A DNA stretch of 64,000 nucleotides from Voacanga thouarsii. Taxonomy: Eukaryota; Streptophyta; Magnoliopsida; Gentianales; Apocynaceae. Of this stretch, positions 1 through 13,950 are shown piece by piece. Location: contig JANUWF010001479.1 in assembly GCA_026120185.1 (NCBI GenBank), positions 1,178,001 to 1,242,000 of the forward strand, given 5' to 3'. The position numbers and the translations under genes were made by a program. Under the pieces are notes generated by a model. The model made no database searches, was not told the DNA's origin, and saw nothing but the letters and a program-made list of their open reading frames with translations. Position 1 is the first letter of the stretch; each line of letters starts with the position of its first letter.

Positions 1-658
1 GATGCCCTTCTTACTTAAACTCAAGTTTTAAGGAAAGTAATATGTTTATTACTTTTTCCCTGTTCCTTCAACATCCCACTAATATTTATTGATAACCAAA
101 TTTACAGATGAATTTGACTGAGATGAACTCTTCTCAGCTCTATCTCTCTCACATTTTGGGTAAAAGGGAGAGAACCATATCCATTTATTTCAAAATGATG
201 GAGACACCCGTTACATCATTTAAAAAAAAGTGTCAGTAAAACAAAGGGGAACGGTCAAGTTTCAGAACACCGGGTTAAGGAAAGGTTGCTTTTAGCCAAT
301 GTATCCACACATGAATTGCCTTACTGTCTAATATGACAAGTACTAGGCTCCTCCTTTCTCATTCTCTAATGAAGGGGAGTTGTAAATTCAATATCAATGT
401 ACTATTGCTCAGCTCTTATAACGAAAATATGTATCACATTATATTCAGTACTTGCGTACAGAAATAAAATAAAAGCATGTCTGTTATTTCAATAGAAATG
501 ATGGAGGAGGAAGACCGAAGAAATTTTCAATAAAAAATTCCATTTCTATCCGCTGCTCGAAAGTTCTAATGAATTAGATGTTCTAGACCATCTGTACAAT
601 ATTTAATTTAGTCTGTTTACTCAACTTAAGAATTGATATTTAGTAGTACAAATCCATT
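1..658. other. 3' flank of the TLP18.3 gene, no gene seen
   Basis: Moderately AT-rich sequence with no coding exon I can support. The part nearest 658 is probably 3' UTR of the minus-strand gene that ends at 659. No repeat or RNA gene was recognised. Confidence 0.5.
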
Positions 659-2961
659 TCATTTCTTGGAGACATATGCATAGTATTGTGCCATAGGAAC
701 AACAAAGGCAATCACCAGTAAACCTCCAACTACAAGTGTGAATTGCCCTCTTTTCTCCTCTGTCTCCTCCTTGGTTTTGAAGTTGGATTCTCTTTTGTTA
801 TCTTTGAACGTCGGCCCTCCAGGATCTGGAAGACCATCAATGGCAGCAACTAGACGCTTGGCAGTGCTATACAGTGCTTCATTGTACTTCTCTTCAGTTG
901 CTAGCACTGTAAAAGAGAAAGAAACATCATAATTATCAAGGGCTAAAACATTCTTGAACAGATCAAACTGCTGGATGTGATCTAAAAACAATTAAACTTT
1001 TTCTTGGATAATAATAGTAGTAGCTTGCCAAAGTGCAGATTTCCTTGCCTTAGGATGACAGGTTATGGAGCTAAACAAGGTAGACCCAAGATGATACTAT
1101 TTTTAAACCCAGTTAACATCCTCCCCTTCCACTATTCCAATTTGGCTGAGGTCTGCTAAAATGATCAAGTTTGCTTGCATACAGACTCTTAGCTGTCCCT
1201 TTGGAAGCGCAAATTATTATACAGCAGTGAACAAAATTGGACCAAAATGAACTCCATTCCCATATCCAAGACTCCACTTCAACTAACTGCTTTCTTCCCT
1301 TATCTTTAGCAATCTACCATATTGCAAATGCAAACAAAATTAAGCATGTTCAAGTGTTCCAATGAAATAATCTGCAAGTAAAGTAAATGGCCAACACAAA
1401 GTAGTTTCATGTGTTTATAACACGAGTATATTCCTGTGTACAACTCATGCCAACAAAGAATTAGGAAAGCATGATCTCTATATTCAACAATGTCTACTAA
1501 AATTCTCAACCAGACACTAAAGCATTTCTTGGAGATTGTCTCTGTGCAATGTATTCATTTGGTTTCTCAAACTATTTTATAATGCATATACAACGGTGAC
1601 AGAAGATGAGAAGCATACATTCTCTTCTCCCAACAGAGAGCTTCCTAAATACCAAGAAAGGAAAGAACTAAAGAAATACTGTGTTTGGCAAAATATGGCA
1701 TATGATTTATCATTAACAAACCAAATGAAGCTTATGATTTCCTCTTCAGTACAGGAAGCAAAAGTTAGCACGAATCTCTAAGTTCCAAAATCTTGATATT
1801 CAATACTGTTGTTAAGGGCATATAACACAAATACATATAAATTGGCCTTATTTTGACACCTTCCAGGTCCTCTGATAGGGTATCTACCATGTAATAACCA
1901 GATTATCCCGTAAAATTCAACAGTTTAAACTTAATCAGGATGGTGTCCAACTACATCCTGTTTCTGGATTGCCTCATAGAATCAGATTTTTAAGTCGTTG
2001 GACAGCATATCCTCATGTTCTGCTACATTCTTGAGTTAAAGTCCCAGGCTTTTCTGAAAATTTTAAATCAAGAAACCACAAGCACACTAATGAGAAATTA
2101 CACAAAATCCAGATATAATTGAATTAGCTAGACTAAAATTGCAAAATAGAAGAACAACAGCAGCAGAAGATGTAATGGTGACTATGCAAAGGAAATAGCT
2201 ATCGTAACAACAAAGAAGACGATAAACAAAGATTGCAGCATTAGGATGGCGCTATCACCTGGAAGGTTCTCTGATACAGTGGAATCAAGAACAGTATCAC
2301 CAACAGCCTTGATGAAATCGGGCCCTCCTGTAATTGCCCCTTCCTTTTGACTGGTAACGAGCACAACTATACCCTTATTATTGCCTTCTTCAACGGTGGG
2401 GTACCATCGTTCTAGCACTTGGTCGGCATACTCAAATGCATCAGCTTTACTCTACATTCAAACAGGCAAGAACACTTCAGAATCATCACTCAGTAACACT
2501 TTCAATTAACACAGAAAAACCCATCGAAAAGAACTCACGGTGAGCTTCCGGACAGTGATAAAGTTAATGTGGAAGCCTTTTCTCGATTCAAGATCTGATA
2601 ACAGTCTTTTCAAGTCAGACTTTGTCACTCTGCTTAGGACTCCTGCATCATCAACCAGATATGATTCTTTTGGAGGACCATCACTTAGTACATCAAATTC
2701 AGTTGCTAATGCAGGCTGAGTGGGTAGAATTGGACTGTAATTGAGTGCTAGTGAAATTGCCAGAGCTGCAAGACCATGTTGGACATGGGAAAGCCAACTT
2801 GAGGGTGCTGAAAAAGATTGTTTAACAGATTGAGCTGGTTGTTTTTTGAGGCTAAAACAAACAGTTTTTGTCAGTGTGAGTGCAGTCGGTTTGGATTGAA
2901 GATTGGAACTTTTGAGACTGAAAAGAGGACATAAAGGGTGAGGGAATAGAATGGTTTCCAT
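659..2961 (-). CDS. TLP18.3: Thylakoid TLP18.3-type protein (TPM domain), chloroplast
   Basis: Three exons on the minus strand: 2961-2539, 2451-2259 and 906-659. They join in frame to 287 residues, close to the roughly 285 of Arabidopsis TLP18.3 (At1g54780). Both introns are GT-AG. The first 60 or so residues are Ser/Lys-rich, like a plastid transit peptide. A hydrophobic stretch at 63-82 ends in Ala-Leu-Ala (84-86), a lumenal processing-type site. The TPM domain follows, with signatures GPPKESYLVDDAGVLS and EEGNNKGIVVL. A single membrane segment lies at about 262-283 near the C-terminus. TLP18.3 is known as a thylakoid protein of the photosystem II repair cycle, with phosphatase activity reported for the domain. 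The start at 2961 was chosen because upstream in-frame codons are low-complexity and the peptide from METILF fits the family. It is divergent to the PsbP-domain gene. Confidence 0.93.
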
Positions 2962-4160
2962 GAGAAGATGAAACAGCAACAGATCAGAATGAGAAATGGT
3001 GGGATATGAGAGAGAAGAATTGGGACACAGGAAGCGTTGTTGCTCTCTCTCTTTTTTTTTTTTTTTTTGGTGGGGGTGGGGGCGGGTCATATTTTTGGGT
3101 GGTTTGGAATTGTTTCTTTTGGATTTTTCAGCTTAGATTTGAATGAGGATAACGTCTCCCAGCCATGAAAAGGTTGGGGCTCTTTTGGACTAACAACCAA
3201 CAATTTTGGCGGGTACTCTTGCTAATTCATGGAGTGAAACACACACACACACACACAAGTCTAATAATGTTTAATTTATATACAAAATTATAATAATATA
3301 ATATAAAAAAATAAATTACACAATATGATAAATTTAAAGATATAAAATAATATATAATAAGAATATTAATTATTTTTTTTATAATATATTAAAATTCAGT
3401 AAAAAATGTCAATTTTTTTAAATAATTTAAAATTATAAATAGATAAATTTAATTAGAATAGAAAGAATATGCATGTGTGTAATATATATATTCTTTGTAT
3501 CTCAATTTAAATATTTTATTTTAATTTGATATAAAATTTATGAGAAAAATTGACTAATTTTAAATTATTAAATTATCTTTAGAAAGAAGAAGTTAATTAT
3601 GAAAATTTAAAAGAAAAATATATTTATTTTAGGGAAATATATGTATATTTTTAACATTTTACAATAAAAATGTAAATTTTTAATTTCGAATTAAAATAAT
3701 AAAATAATAATAGACTCTATTAAAATACTGATAAAATGAATATATTTAAATTATATATATATATATATATATATTGTAATGAATCTTTCATAAACATATA
3801 ATAATATAAATATTTTCTATTTTATACATTAAAAAATAGTGAATGCAAATCAAACAAAATTCTAGCATATTATTTTTAAAAAATATATTTTTAATCAATT
3901 AAATTCTTATTTAACGCACAAATATATTCAGTTTGAGCATATTATTTTCCATAAAAATTACTAATTTTTGAAATCTTGTTCAAAAATTCTAAAACGGTAA
4001 AATTCGTCTCAAAGGGTCCGTTGGAAGTTTGGAAGGAGATGAGTAGATGACCATTAGTACCCCTATGATAACACAGCCCTTTCCCCGGCAGTCCCACACT
4101 ATCTTTTTCTCCCATTATCAGCCATGAATCCTATCCCATGTCTGCTCCTCCCTCCCAGCC
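2962..4160. promoter_or_regulatory. Divergent upstream region between TLP18.3 and the PsbP-domain gene
   Basis: About 1.2 kb between two start codons facing away from each other, so it must hold both promoters and 5' UTRs. GATAAC (I-box core-like) occurs at 3148-3153, next to an ACGT, and again at 4067-4072, near each gene. A T-run with a G-rich tract lies at 3050-3084, an (AC)n tract at about 3238-3257, and very AT-rich DNA at 3260-3960 including a (TA)n run near 3752-3774. Motif roles are inferred only from known light-regulated promoters. Confidence 0.45.
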
Positions 4161-7100
4161 ATGTTCACTGTCTTGCTCTCTCCCTCTCCCACTCCTCCAA
4201 AACCCTTTCAAAACTCCATCTCATGCCCTCATATCAATCCAGTTTTACCTATCAAAGGCAACCCTCTTTCTTCAAGAAGACTCCTAATTTTCTCTGCCTG
4301 CACTTCACTGAGCTCTATCCTGTCTTGGGGCCTTCAGTGGCCAGAAGTTCCCATATCTTCTGTTGCTGATGATTCATCATCTTCTTTTCTATCCAGCATT
4401 GCCAACACCAAGTCCTGGTTTCAATTCTATGGTGATGGCTTTTCTATCCGTGTCCCACCTCAATTCCAGGACATCACGGATCCTGAGGTATGTTCCTCTT
4501 CTTCTTTCAACCATTCTTTTATTCTTAGCTCAAGAAGCCAACTTTATGTGTTCTTTTACTGGTGTATCTGCAGCCTTTGGATTATTATGCTTTCCTTTCG
4601 TCTGAATTGTGTATTAAGCCGTTAAAATTCTTTGTCCCATCAGGTCCCATTAGTCATCAGACCAAAAAGAAGGAAGAAAATTCTCATTTGACGATGAAGT
4701 CTTTATTGAAACAAAATCTATGAATAACACTGTTCTTAAATTGGATTCTCTCTATCAGGAGTTGTACGTTAGCAGATTCTCCAGCGTGCAATTTGTTTCC
4801 TTCTGTTTGTGATTCTTGATTTTTTTTTTTTTTTCCCTCCCTCTCCTCTCTTTTCTTTTCATTTTCTTTGTTGACTGAAATTTAGGTGAATATGGTTCAT
4901 GGCATACATTTAGGCATTTGGAGAAATATTTCTACTTCCTGTGCTATGGTTCAATGCTTAGACCCACCAGACTTCAGTGGCTAAAGTGAAGAGTAAAATG
5001 AACTCTATCAAGGCCTAGTTATATTTGAAAATGTGAAGATCAGGTTGTTTTACTACAGATTAAAATGATATTATTGTTCAACCAATACCCTTTTGTATAA
5101 CTGGAGTACTTGTAAGTAGTGTTTTGACAACAGAATAATTAATAGTTGATACAGGATACAATGAAGAAATCTAGTCAAAATTCCCTACGTTTTACTTATG
5201 ACTAGCTGTTGGAGTTAAAATGATGGGGAAAAAAAGAGTTGGGAGCAGTTTTAGCTTGGAAGGAGTGCATCTAGAGAGCCAAAACTGTGGCTGGAATAGT
5301 GGCTGGAATTGTGAATAGAAAATCAGGGAAGCAAACTTGTAAGAGAAGGAAAAATATTTTTGTGGGGACCCCAACTAGATATCATAGGATGCTTTCAGTT
5401 CCAAAAGACTAGTCAACGAACTTAAATTAAAAGATTTTGACCCCTATGTCATTGAACATTATGTGACTCCTTTAAGTAACCTACTTAGTCTACAATAATT
5501 ATCTAGACAATTACTGAATATGACTGCCAAACTGGTCCCAGTTTATCTGAACAAGAACATCTATAGATTGTTTGTGTATGAAAATTTTAAGACATTGTTA
5601 AATTTCTCTAACTTTAAACATAAAACTAATGAGTAAAATAAATATATTGAAGCTGAACTGAACTATAGCCTAGATTATGATTCACAAAGGACATGCTCAC
5701 CCTGAAATTGACCTAGAACTGTCTAGATAGTGTTGTGATCAGGCTCGACTCAACTTGTCATTTGTATGTGAGCTTAAACTAACTGGAAAAAGAACAAATT
5801 TGGCAGAATGGAGGGACACATTGTCCATCTAGCAACGGGATCCAGTAAGGTAGCATTATGCTTTTCCTTGAACCTAACCTTTGTTTTGGATACAAGCTGC
5901 AGGCTGTATTTGCTAAGTCTTGAACTGATAACTCACTGTCAATAAATCATCTGAGTAAACTAAGAACATATCTAATGAAGAAAGCAAGCAATGTTTGATA
6001 TTCTGTCAAGGTTGACTAATCTCCCATGTTGAGACTATGACTAGCCTAGACTCATTGAAATGGGTTAGGGCTTAACTTTTGAAATTCAGAGGCTATTTGT
6101 ACTTTTCTGTGATATGTGTTCTTTGTACTAGTGGGTTTGGTGCTAGTTAATTATAAATTATCAAATCTAACTCTCTCTCTATGTAGTAGGATAGATAAAT
6201 CCTCCTGTTGTATGCCATGAACATGTTTCTTTTTGCTACATGTGGAACTTATTGTCTCACTTTACTGTTGTGTGAATGTGTTATTTATTGTGTTTGATTC
6301 CCATTGTCTGTATAATTTTACTTGCGATTAAAAGCTATGATTTTGCTATGATATTGGTTGGTAAGTGAAAATTTTGTTGCTCTGCCAAAAAGATATACAG
6401 CAAACTACATAGACAGATTATCATCCTTACACGAAATCCTTGGCCAATTATACAATTATCAACAATTAACAAAACAAACAGAACTCACCATACATTAAAC
6501 GCCAATTGAGAAACTCCTAAACATAAAGATAGAAACCAGTTACTGAAAGTTTTTGGAATGTTTCTCCAAAAATTGACTGTATTTCTTGACGTTCGCTGGC
6601 ATTTCACCAAAACTTGTTTCAGCAGTTCCTTGTCCTCTGAATCTGTGAGCACTCCTTTCTTGCCAAACGAAATACACTGCAATTTATAGTGCAACTCTCC
6701 ACACCTGATGATAAAAAGAATTACCCTTAAGCTGAGTAAACTTCTGCACTACTTGATTCTATGTTCTGACACCAATCTCACACTGTACATCCCCAAGTAA
6801 TGACTTTCAGATGAAATCAGAGAATTCACATTGAAAGAAGAGATGCTGTTAGGATTCCTCTTGTTTTAGACACAGAATACACAAGGCATCAAAATTCAAT
6901 TCCCTTAATACCAACTGATTACTGTTGAAAAGATCTTCATTCTTAATTATATAGTAGTATTTAACAATGATGCACAGTACTTGCTTTTCATTGATACCTT
7001 AAAGTACTAATAAATATCGCAATTCACATGTTTCACATGCTTCATAACAATTTCTTTCCTGTTGTTTGACTCTGAGCTTGATTTGTTTAAATATATGCAT

Positions 7101-10100
7101 ATATCTAACTATTGAGCTCTCTAGGATTTTAGTGCTGGATTATCTCTATATGGAGACAAGGCAAAGCCGAAGACATTTGCTGCACAGTTTGCATCTGAAG
7201 ATGGGTAAACATTCTAATCTTAATGTTCTGGTGGATGAAATTTTGTTGTTTTGCTACTTTAGTTTGTTTTGCCACTTTTGTTTGTATTGCCTTTTGGTTC
7301 TATAAAGTCATTTTTGAAAGAACTGCAATCTCACCATAAAATAGCCAAAAAAAGGTATTTTCTTTGAAATCTAATTTATCATTATGCAACCATCCCTATA
7401 ACAAGACAATATAGCTGGTGGGTTGGCATTCAAATTAAGAAATGGAATATATTTTAAACAATGCTTGATCGAAAATATTCTGGACCAAGAATTTTGACCT
7501 CTTTCAAATTCTTCTGTTATTTCTATCCCCCAAAAGGAGCTTAAACCATCTGTAATGAAAATGCTCCTTGTTTGATTCCTTGCCTGGCATTATGTTGAAA
7601 TTTGGAAATTGGTATCTCGGGATACATTTTACCTAAGAGTTTAAATTGTTGCCATAGTTAAGTAGAGAACTTATTTAAAAAACACAGTATCATGCTTTCA
7701 TGGACTTGGGGAAATTATTAGTCAAAGAAATGGATGAACTCTAGTTGGTGAAGTGAAGGAATGGAGCCTCATGGATACTAAGATAGTCAAGAGTCAAGAT
7801 CATCTAATAGTTTACAAGTGGCTTATTTTTGGTTCCTGATCTGCCAAGAAGGGCCTTTGGCTGATAGTGGGGAAGCACTGTCTAAGTATTGGACATGATA
7901 AGGATCACCTGTTTCATCAATTCGCATAGTCATGCTCAATATAGAAATTCATTTGCACTTTCCTAATCCGTATTTTTAGACTCTGCTTTATCCTTCTTTA
8001 TGTTCATACTGTACAACTTTATCAACAAGAATAGCTTTTCTTCAATTTATTATTTAAGTTTATTCATTAGAATACATGAGTTTAAGCCATCAATTACAAC
8101 CTGCAGAAAGGTTGGCATCAGAACCCGTTGATATTGTCCAACGGCTTGGCGTTAAAAGTGTTCCTCTTAGCCCTTGCTTCACCATTCTCCATCTTGAGAT
8201 CGCTTATCTTTCATAGTGTTATTGTGAAAATAACCAGGGTGTTTTCTTGGGATAAACCTTATGTCTAGGTTCTGAAGGACTTTTGAAGGGCACTTCAATA
8301 TAGAATTATTGTTTCTTAAAAACTATTTGTCTTCAGTTACTGTATTATCAGCAAATTTGATAATTTTTAACCTCTTGATCTTTTTATCCTTGCAATGTGG
8401 CTCTAGTCCCAATTGCAGTGAAGTAATTGTATCACTGTTGACCTTATTAATAACTAATTTAATGCATTTGGCCTTTGATTCAGATCTGAAGTTTTAACTG
8501 TTATAATTCGTCCATCTAATCAACTCAAGATCACGTTCTTAGAGGTTTGTGAAGTGCAAATGTTGTACATACTCTGTCTCTGTTAATTTAAGTATTACTT
8601 TATAAAGAATCAAAACTCACTCTGGTAATACCAGAGAATGAGTGGATCTATTACAATTTTTATTTGGCTGGCTCCAACTCTTGGATTTCACCATGATTGT
8701 GAAGATCTCCAATGAAAAGGAAGTATCCTCTTACTGCCTATATCTTGAGATGCTGGCTAACTCCACTTTTATTCATCTTGCCAGTTGTGGAAATTGTTGT
8801 TGATGCTCGTAGCATCTGAAGATTCTAAATTCTGAAAGGACAACATTCATGTAAAATCTTGTAGTTGAAGAATTTAATTATCCATTCCTGTGCTCTTGTA
8901 CCAACATACATTTGTAAGTCGGGCACTGATGTATGTTTCTCATGAAGCTATGAAAAAGAAAAAGGAAATCAAGATAAAAATCGCTTTAATAGCCATCGGA
9001 AGTATCTGAAGTTTGAGACCAAATAAATAATTAATTATGTTGCTTGACAAGATTGCTACTTAAGAGCTGCATAATTTATTCTGCAACAATATATGTACTA
9101 TATTGTATTTTGGAAGTGTCTTGAGGTAAGCTTGGTTATGAAACTTGTTTGTTCTGCCATTATGCCTTCCAAGATGCTGTTCTTGGACAGGTTCAGCTTC
9201 TCTTTTTACTTGATTGTATGCATGATACCTTCTATATTTGCAATAATACTAAAAGTCTCAAGGGAATGGGAAGTAAAATGCAACTGTGATGAAAAATCGT
9301 GTACTAAGTTTTTTACTTGCTAATGGTCTTGATTACTTTTGTTTAATTGTATATGTAAATCACTCTGTCTTAACAAACAGCTGCATCAAACAAGGTGGTA
9401 GTCATATTAGTGAAATTTACTAAAAGATTCATATACTCCACCCTGACCAATCTTTCAAATGGTATTCAGGCAATTATCTTTTTCTTTTCTGGAGTTATAT
9501 TTTTCTTTTTTGGCTGTAATTTAAGCATAGCCCTCAATTTGATTGCTGAAAGGATCTGGTTGATATAATTAGCTCACTGAAATTTGTCCTCTATCAAACT
9601 TAACATACTAATTTAGTAAACGTGTTTGGCTGTTATTTTATTTTGATCCTCTTCATAATAATTTGAACAGGCCAAAGATATTACTGATTTGGGTTCCTTA
9701 AAAGAGGCAGCTAATATTTTTGTACCAGGTATTGTAAAATTATTGTTTTCTTCTGTTTTTATCTCCTCAGGAAGCATTCTCTGATTTCACAGGTTACTTA
9801 TTGGTTTTATGCTATTGTTTCTTTATATATATGTGTGTGTGTGTGTATATATATATATATTTATGTTGTCTTCCTTTTTTCATATCTGTTGTCAAATCCC
9901 TGACATGGGACTTTTGCAGTTGGAGCAAACCTTTATTCAGCACGAAAGATAAAAATCAAGGAAGATGAACGGTTCAGGTTTGTACATGGTGAAATTTTAA
10001 TAAGATCTTTGAGACAATATTGGCAGAAAATTGCAACTACTGCAGTCTGGTTCTGGCATTCCATTTCAAACTACCATGTCAGAACTACTATGCTAAGGGT

Positions 10101-11276
10101 GCATGCAATCAGCCATAAGTACTGAGTCCCATTTTGTCCAGTAATTTCAAATCTGCATGACTGTTATTATAATGTTATACAAGAATATCATCAGATAACC
10201 TCAAATCTTCTCTCGCTTTTAATGAATAGTAAAAGGAGATTGCTTGTATGTGCACTAATTGATGCATTCACTCTGAAATGTTTTTATGCTGTGGTAATTG
10301 TTTTAATCTGTTGATATATGTCCAGAATTAACTAAACATCCTTGGTAGAATAGATGCAAAATGAATTGTTCTAAGATCTGCATTCATTAAGTATCAAATT
10401 CCTAATATATCTTATCAATTTGAGGGATAATAAATAAATAAAGATACTAGTGCGTTATACAATTATAAATTATTTAACATTACCAATGAGATTTAGCTTT
10501 ATAATCACCTCTTTGTTTGATTTTGTCATTTTCATGCAATCATAGGACAACAAAGCAAACATATCGGGATGCACCATCATGCAAAGATACGAAACATATA
10601 GAGTTGGAATATGTATTGTTTGCTATGTTAAACTTATGTGGCTCTTCTTAATAGTAGATTACTATAGAGCAACCAACTTTATATACTTGCAACAACTTCT
10701 AGGGATAAAATATTTATGCTAATAATAGCTGTAAGTAAACCCTACTGATTCTGTGCGTGCATGTATGTGTAGAAGGAGAGCATATGGACACTCTCTCATA
10801 TATAGATAATTGTGTTCTGGCATTCTGTGTAACTTTAAACTTTTTTTATTATACTGTGTTTCATGGACTCAATTATTGCAGGACATACTACTTCTATGAG
10901 TTCGGTAGAGATGAGCAACATGTTACACTTGTAGCTGCTGTTAATAGTGGAAAAGTATGTAATTTTGTATAATGGCTGTGATTCCTCTTGCTTGTTTAAG
11001 TACTCTTCCTGAAATTTTATGCTGCTCCCTATTCTGAGTAAGAAAGCTCTAATTCCTTTTACTGGCTCTAGAATTCCTAAATTATTGATTAATATATATA
11101 TATATATATATATATTGCAATTTCTATTTTTAACTAGTCTAGATGGGTATTCCTTTCATCAACATTCTTTTCAAATGTCCTAGGTGTTTGTTGCTGGAGC
11201 TACTGCACCACAATACAAGTGGGCCGAAGATGGAGTGAAGCTTCGTTCTGCTGCTGTCTCACTTAAAGTCCTATAA
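4161..11276 (+). CDS. PsbP-domain (PPD family) thylakoid lumen protein
   Basis: Seven exons: 4161-4487, 7125-7204, 8484-8544, 9671-9728, 9920-9977, 10882-10954 and 11184-11276. All introns are GT-AG with consistent phases, giving 249 residues. The N-terminal 80 or so residues are Ser/Pro-rich with a hydrophobic segment, as in lumen-targeted proteins. The PsbP/Mog1-like fold starts at about residue 88 (WFQFYGDGFSIRVPPQF). Later signatures are DFSAGLSLYGDKAKPKTFAA, DLGSLKEAANIFVP, YYFYEFGRDEQH and KLRSAAVSL at the C-terminus. Intron 1 is large (2.6 kb). PPD proteins are lumenal relatives of the PSII extrinsic protein PsbP with regulatory or assembly roles. The closest Arabidopsis type may be PPD5 (At5g11450), but I cannot separate paralogues without alignment. 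No frame break was seen. Confidence 0.88.
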
Positions 11277-13950
11277 TCTGATTGTTGGAATTCATTTATT
11301 AGGTTTACTCTTTAATCTGAGAACAAGATAGGTGCAACGTTCTAACAACTGAAAGTTATTAATTCTGTGACCGCCAAGTGACATACACTGACTAACATGT
11401 TTTCGGATAGCAGAATATTAGAGTGAACATGTGGCAGTTGGAACATTTATACATTCAAATGGAGTTCTTAAGAAGATTGCAGAAACACCTTTCATCACTT
11501 TGACAGAAGCATCTGGGAATCAGAAGCTGACAAAGACAACCAAGTTCAAGTTCAAGTCCAAGCTGCTGAAATTTTGCTAGTTAAGTTGGCATTTCTGCAG
11601 ACTGCAGGTTCCTACGCATGCAATGAGTTAATACTACTTCAGGCTTTTAATGTCATTTATCCTTTTGGAAGTGAGCTGAAATTCAAATTTTGATATCATA
11701 GAACATGGGTGAATAGAAGACCTGTTGATTCTTTGGAAGAGATCTAAAACTCTGTTCATTTTTGGAAGAAATCAAATACTCTGTTCATTTTCTCCTTTTT
11801 GACAAGAAATTATATCCACTTGCTCTTGAGTACAAGTGCATCTTTCTTAGGATTGTTTAACAGTGTAACTGAAAAGACTTGTCTGGATGCTTATAAGGCA
11901 TAAAAATGTGCTTGTGTGATGCTGCAGTGCATTTTGTGGATTAAGAAAAATGCTGATTTGGCAGCATATTTTCCTTACATAGTGTTGATTCACCACCTAT
12001 AGCCAGGCACTTCAAATTTGGTTGGTTAAATTTTCAGGGCTTTGATGAATTAATTTCCAAAGCTATCCAATCTCAGTCACCATCTTGACGGTAATTTGGT
12101 TTGCATTTTCTCTTTCTTTATCATTTGAATCTATTAGAATACATGTTCACTTTTGATTTCCTACTATCCAAAATGTCCATAACCGGACTATATCTTGCTG
12201 TTAACGTCTTGACTGATAGAATTGAGCATTAGGCATCGCTACAAAGTACGCAAGTTTCTGAAGTTACTAGTGTAGCCTAAAGACACTACCCTGATCAGGA
12301 ATTGCTAATATACATTGAAAAGACCTTAATGGGAAATGTTTTGTTGGTTGCATTTCATTGGTAGAATTTGATCTGCAATAGTTCATTTATTGGTATCAAG
12401 TCCTCTGCATTTCTGTACCAAATGAGGCTGGACTATCAGCTTCAGCTGCTTCAAGACCTTGTTTGCCTTAATAGTAGGTGTTGACTGCGACAGTTAGGCT
12501 TGATAACTGAGATATGGAAGTAATTTTGTTGAGTTGATAATAGAAAAGATTATGCCGTGCAAATTTCCAACTCAAAGAACCTTTGGTTCATTGATTCTGG
12601 AAAAATAATAGCTGGCTTTGTATTAAATCAACTGAAACCCATGATATGATGTTTTCAGAGTTCAAGGCTTGCCTCAGAGGACGGTAGTTATAGAGCTCTC
12701 TTTTCAGACAAGAAATATGCGTCCTGATCTCTTGTTGCCCTTGAAATTCCAGACTGAATTCAAAAACAATGTTTTTGTGTGTTGATTATCAGTATACAAC
12801 ACATCCTTAGAAGGAAAGTGAAGATGCATTTGGTTTTTCCCTTCTTCAATACATGGAATTTTTGTAATCAATAAGCTTATCCATCTGACGATGGGGGTCT
12901 TTCACAAGGACATTTTCCTTAAATGAGAATATTAGCATATAAGCCTACGAAGAAACTATTCGAGTAAAGAGGCATCCAAGAAAAAAGTGTATGCACACCA
13001 ACATATCTCGAGGCTATCTTGATTCGAACTTTACCTGTAGTTTAATGCGAAGATGTTTTAGCTAAATGTCAATCTGTCCAGCTGTAAATCTTGATTCCAG
13101 CTCAAAATCATTGGCTAAGGTTACTTGTGGGGGAGGAAAAAAATGGATCTTGGTGCTCTGATCATGGGCAGAGTTGACCTGGTTTTATTTTTACTGGGGC
13201 TGCTGGCAGCCTCATACAAAAGATGGCAATCATATCAACCTTGTCATTCTCTCGCCCATAGACCACTTATCAAATTGGTTAACAAGAACACGTATCAAGA
13301 AGTCTCCACGCAAGCACTGAATTTAGCTTTTGGGGCGGAAATGGCGTTATTGCCATTAATTTTTAGAGGTCCACTGGTCCTCGAACTTGGGATTTTTCTT
13401 GATTTTCTATTGAAAAAGGGCTAAATGAGGCTAAGTACAAGATTACGGTGTAGATATTAGAAACTTTTCACATGCCAATGATGGGAATCTGAATCTTGAA
13501 ATTTGATAACCAAGGCCAACTAACAGCCCGCCAACCGCTTGTGACTAATCCAGATTGCATTCCATGTCAGTCTTTCACACGCAAGAAACTACATGCCATT
13601 CGTGAGGATGGAGAAATTAGACAAAATCTAAGAACAAGAAAACTCGCTAATCTTGCTGAATCCAAGTTAAATTCTCAAACATTGGCCTTTGCTATTTACC
13701 AAGTGATGCCGCGTGACAAGTTGTTCCGGTTCTATCAGTATCAGGTCTGTGGTTGATCTTGTCAAATGCCAACTACCAGTCTTCGCTTGTCTTCCTTGTC
13801 AGTTCAGGTTTGCATCTCAGTTTTCTCATATGGGTACGTCTAGGATTTGTATATTATATACATGCAATGATATTCCCATTCTCATGTTCTCCATTTCAAA
13901 TCCTCTTATACCTACTTTATGAATGCAGTCCACTGAGAAGCATTAGGAAA
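11277..13950. other. Spacer: 3' flank of the PsbP-domain gene and 5' region of NHX
   Basis: The first few hundred bases are probably 3' UTR. Open frames at 13125-13424 and 13496-13756 resemble no family I know and lack splice context, so I do not call them genes. A GT at about 13746 and an acceptor-like cag at 13926-13928 could bound a 5' UTR intron just before the NHX start codon at 13951; this is inference. Confidence 0.35.

Noticed and set aside
6485..6694. Minus-strand 69-residue ORF in intron 1 of the PsbP-domain gene
   Set aside because: The peptide looks fairly protein-like, but I recognise no domain and see no partner exons.
13125..13756. Two plus-strand ORFs upstream of NHX
   Set aside because: No recognisable family, no splice context or neighbour support; probably chance frames in spacer or a 5' UTR intron.
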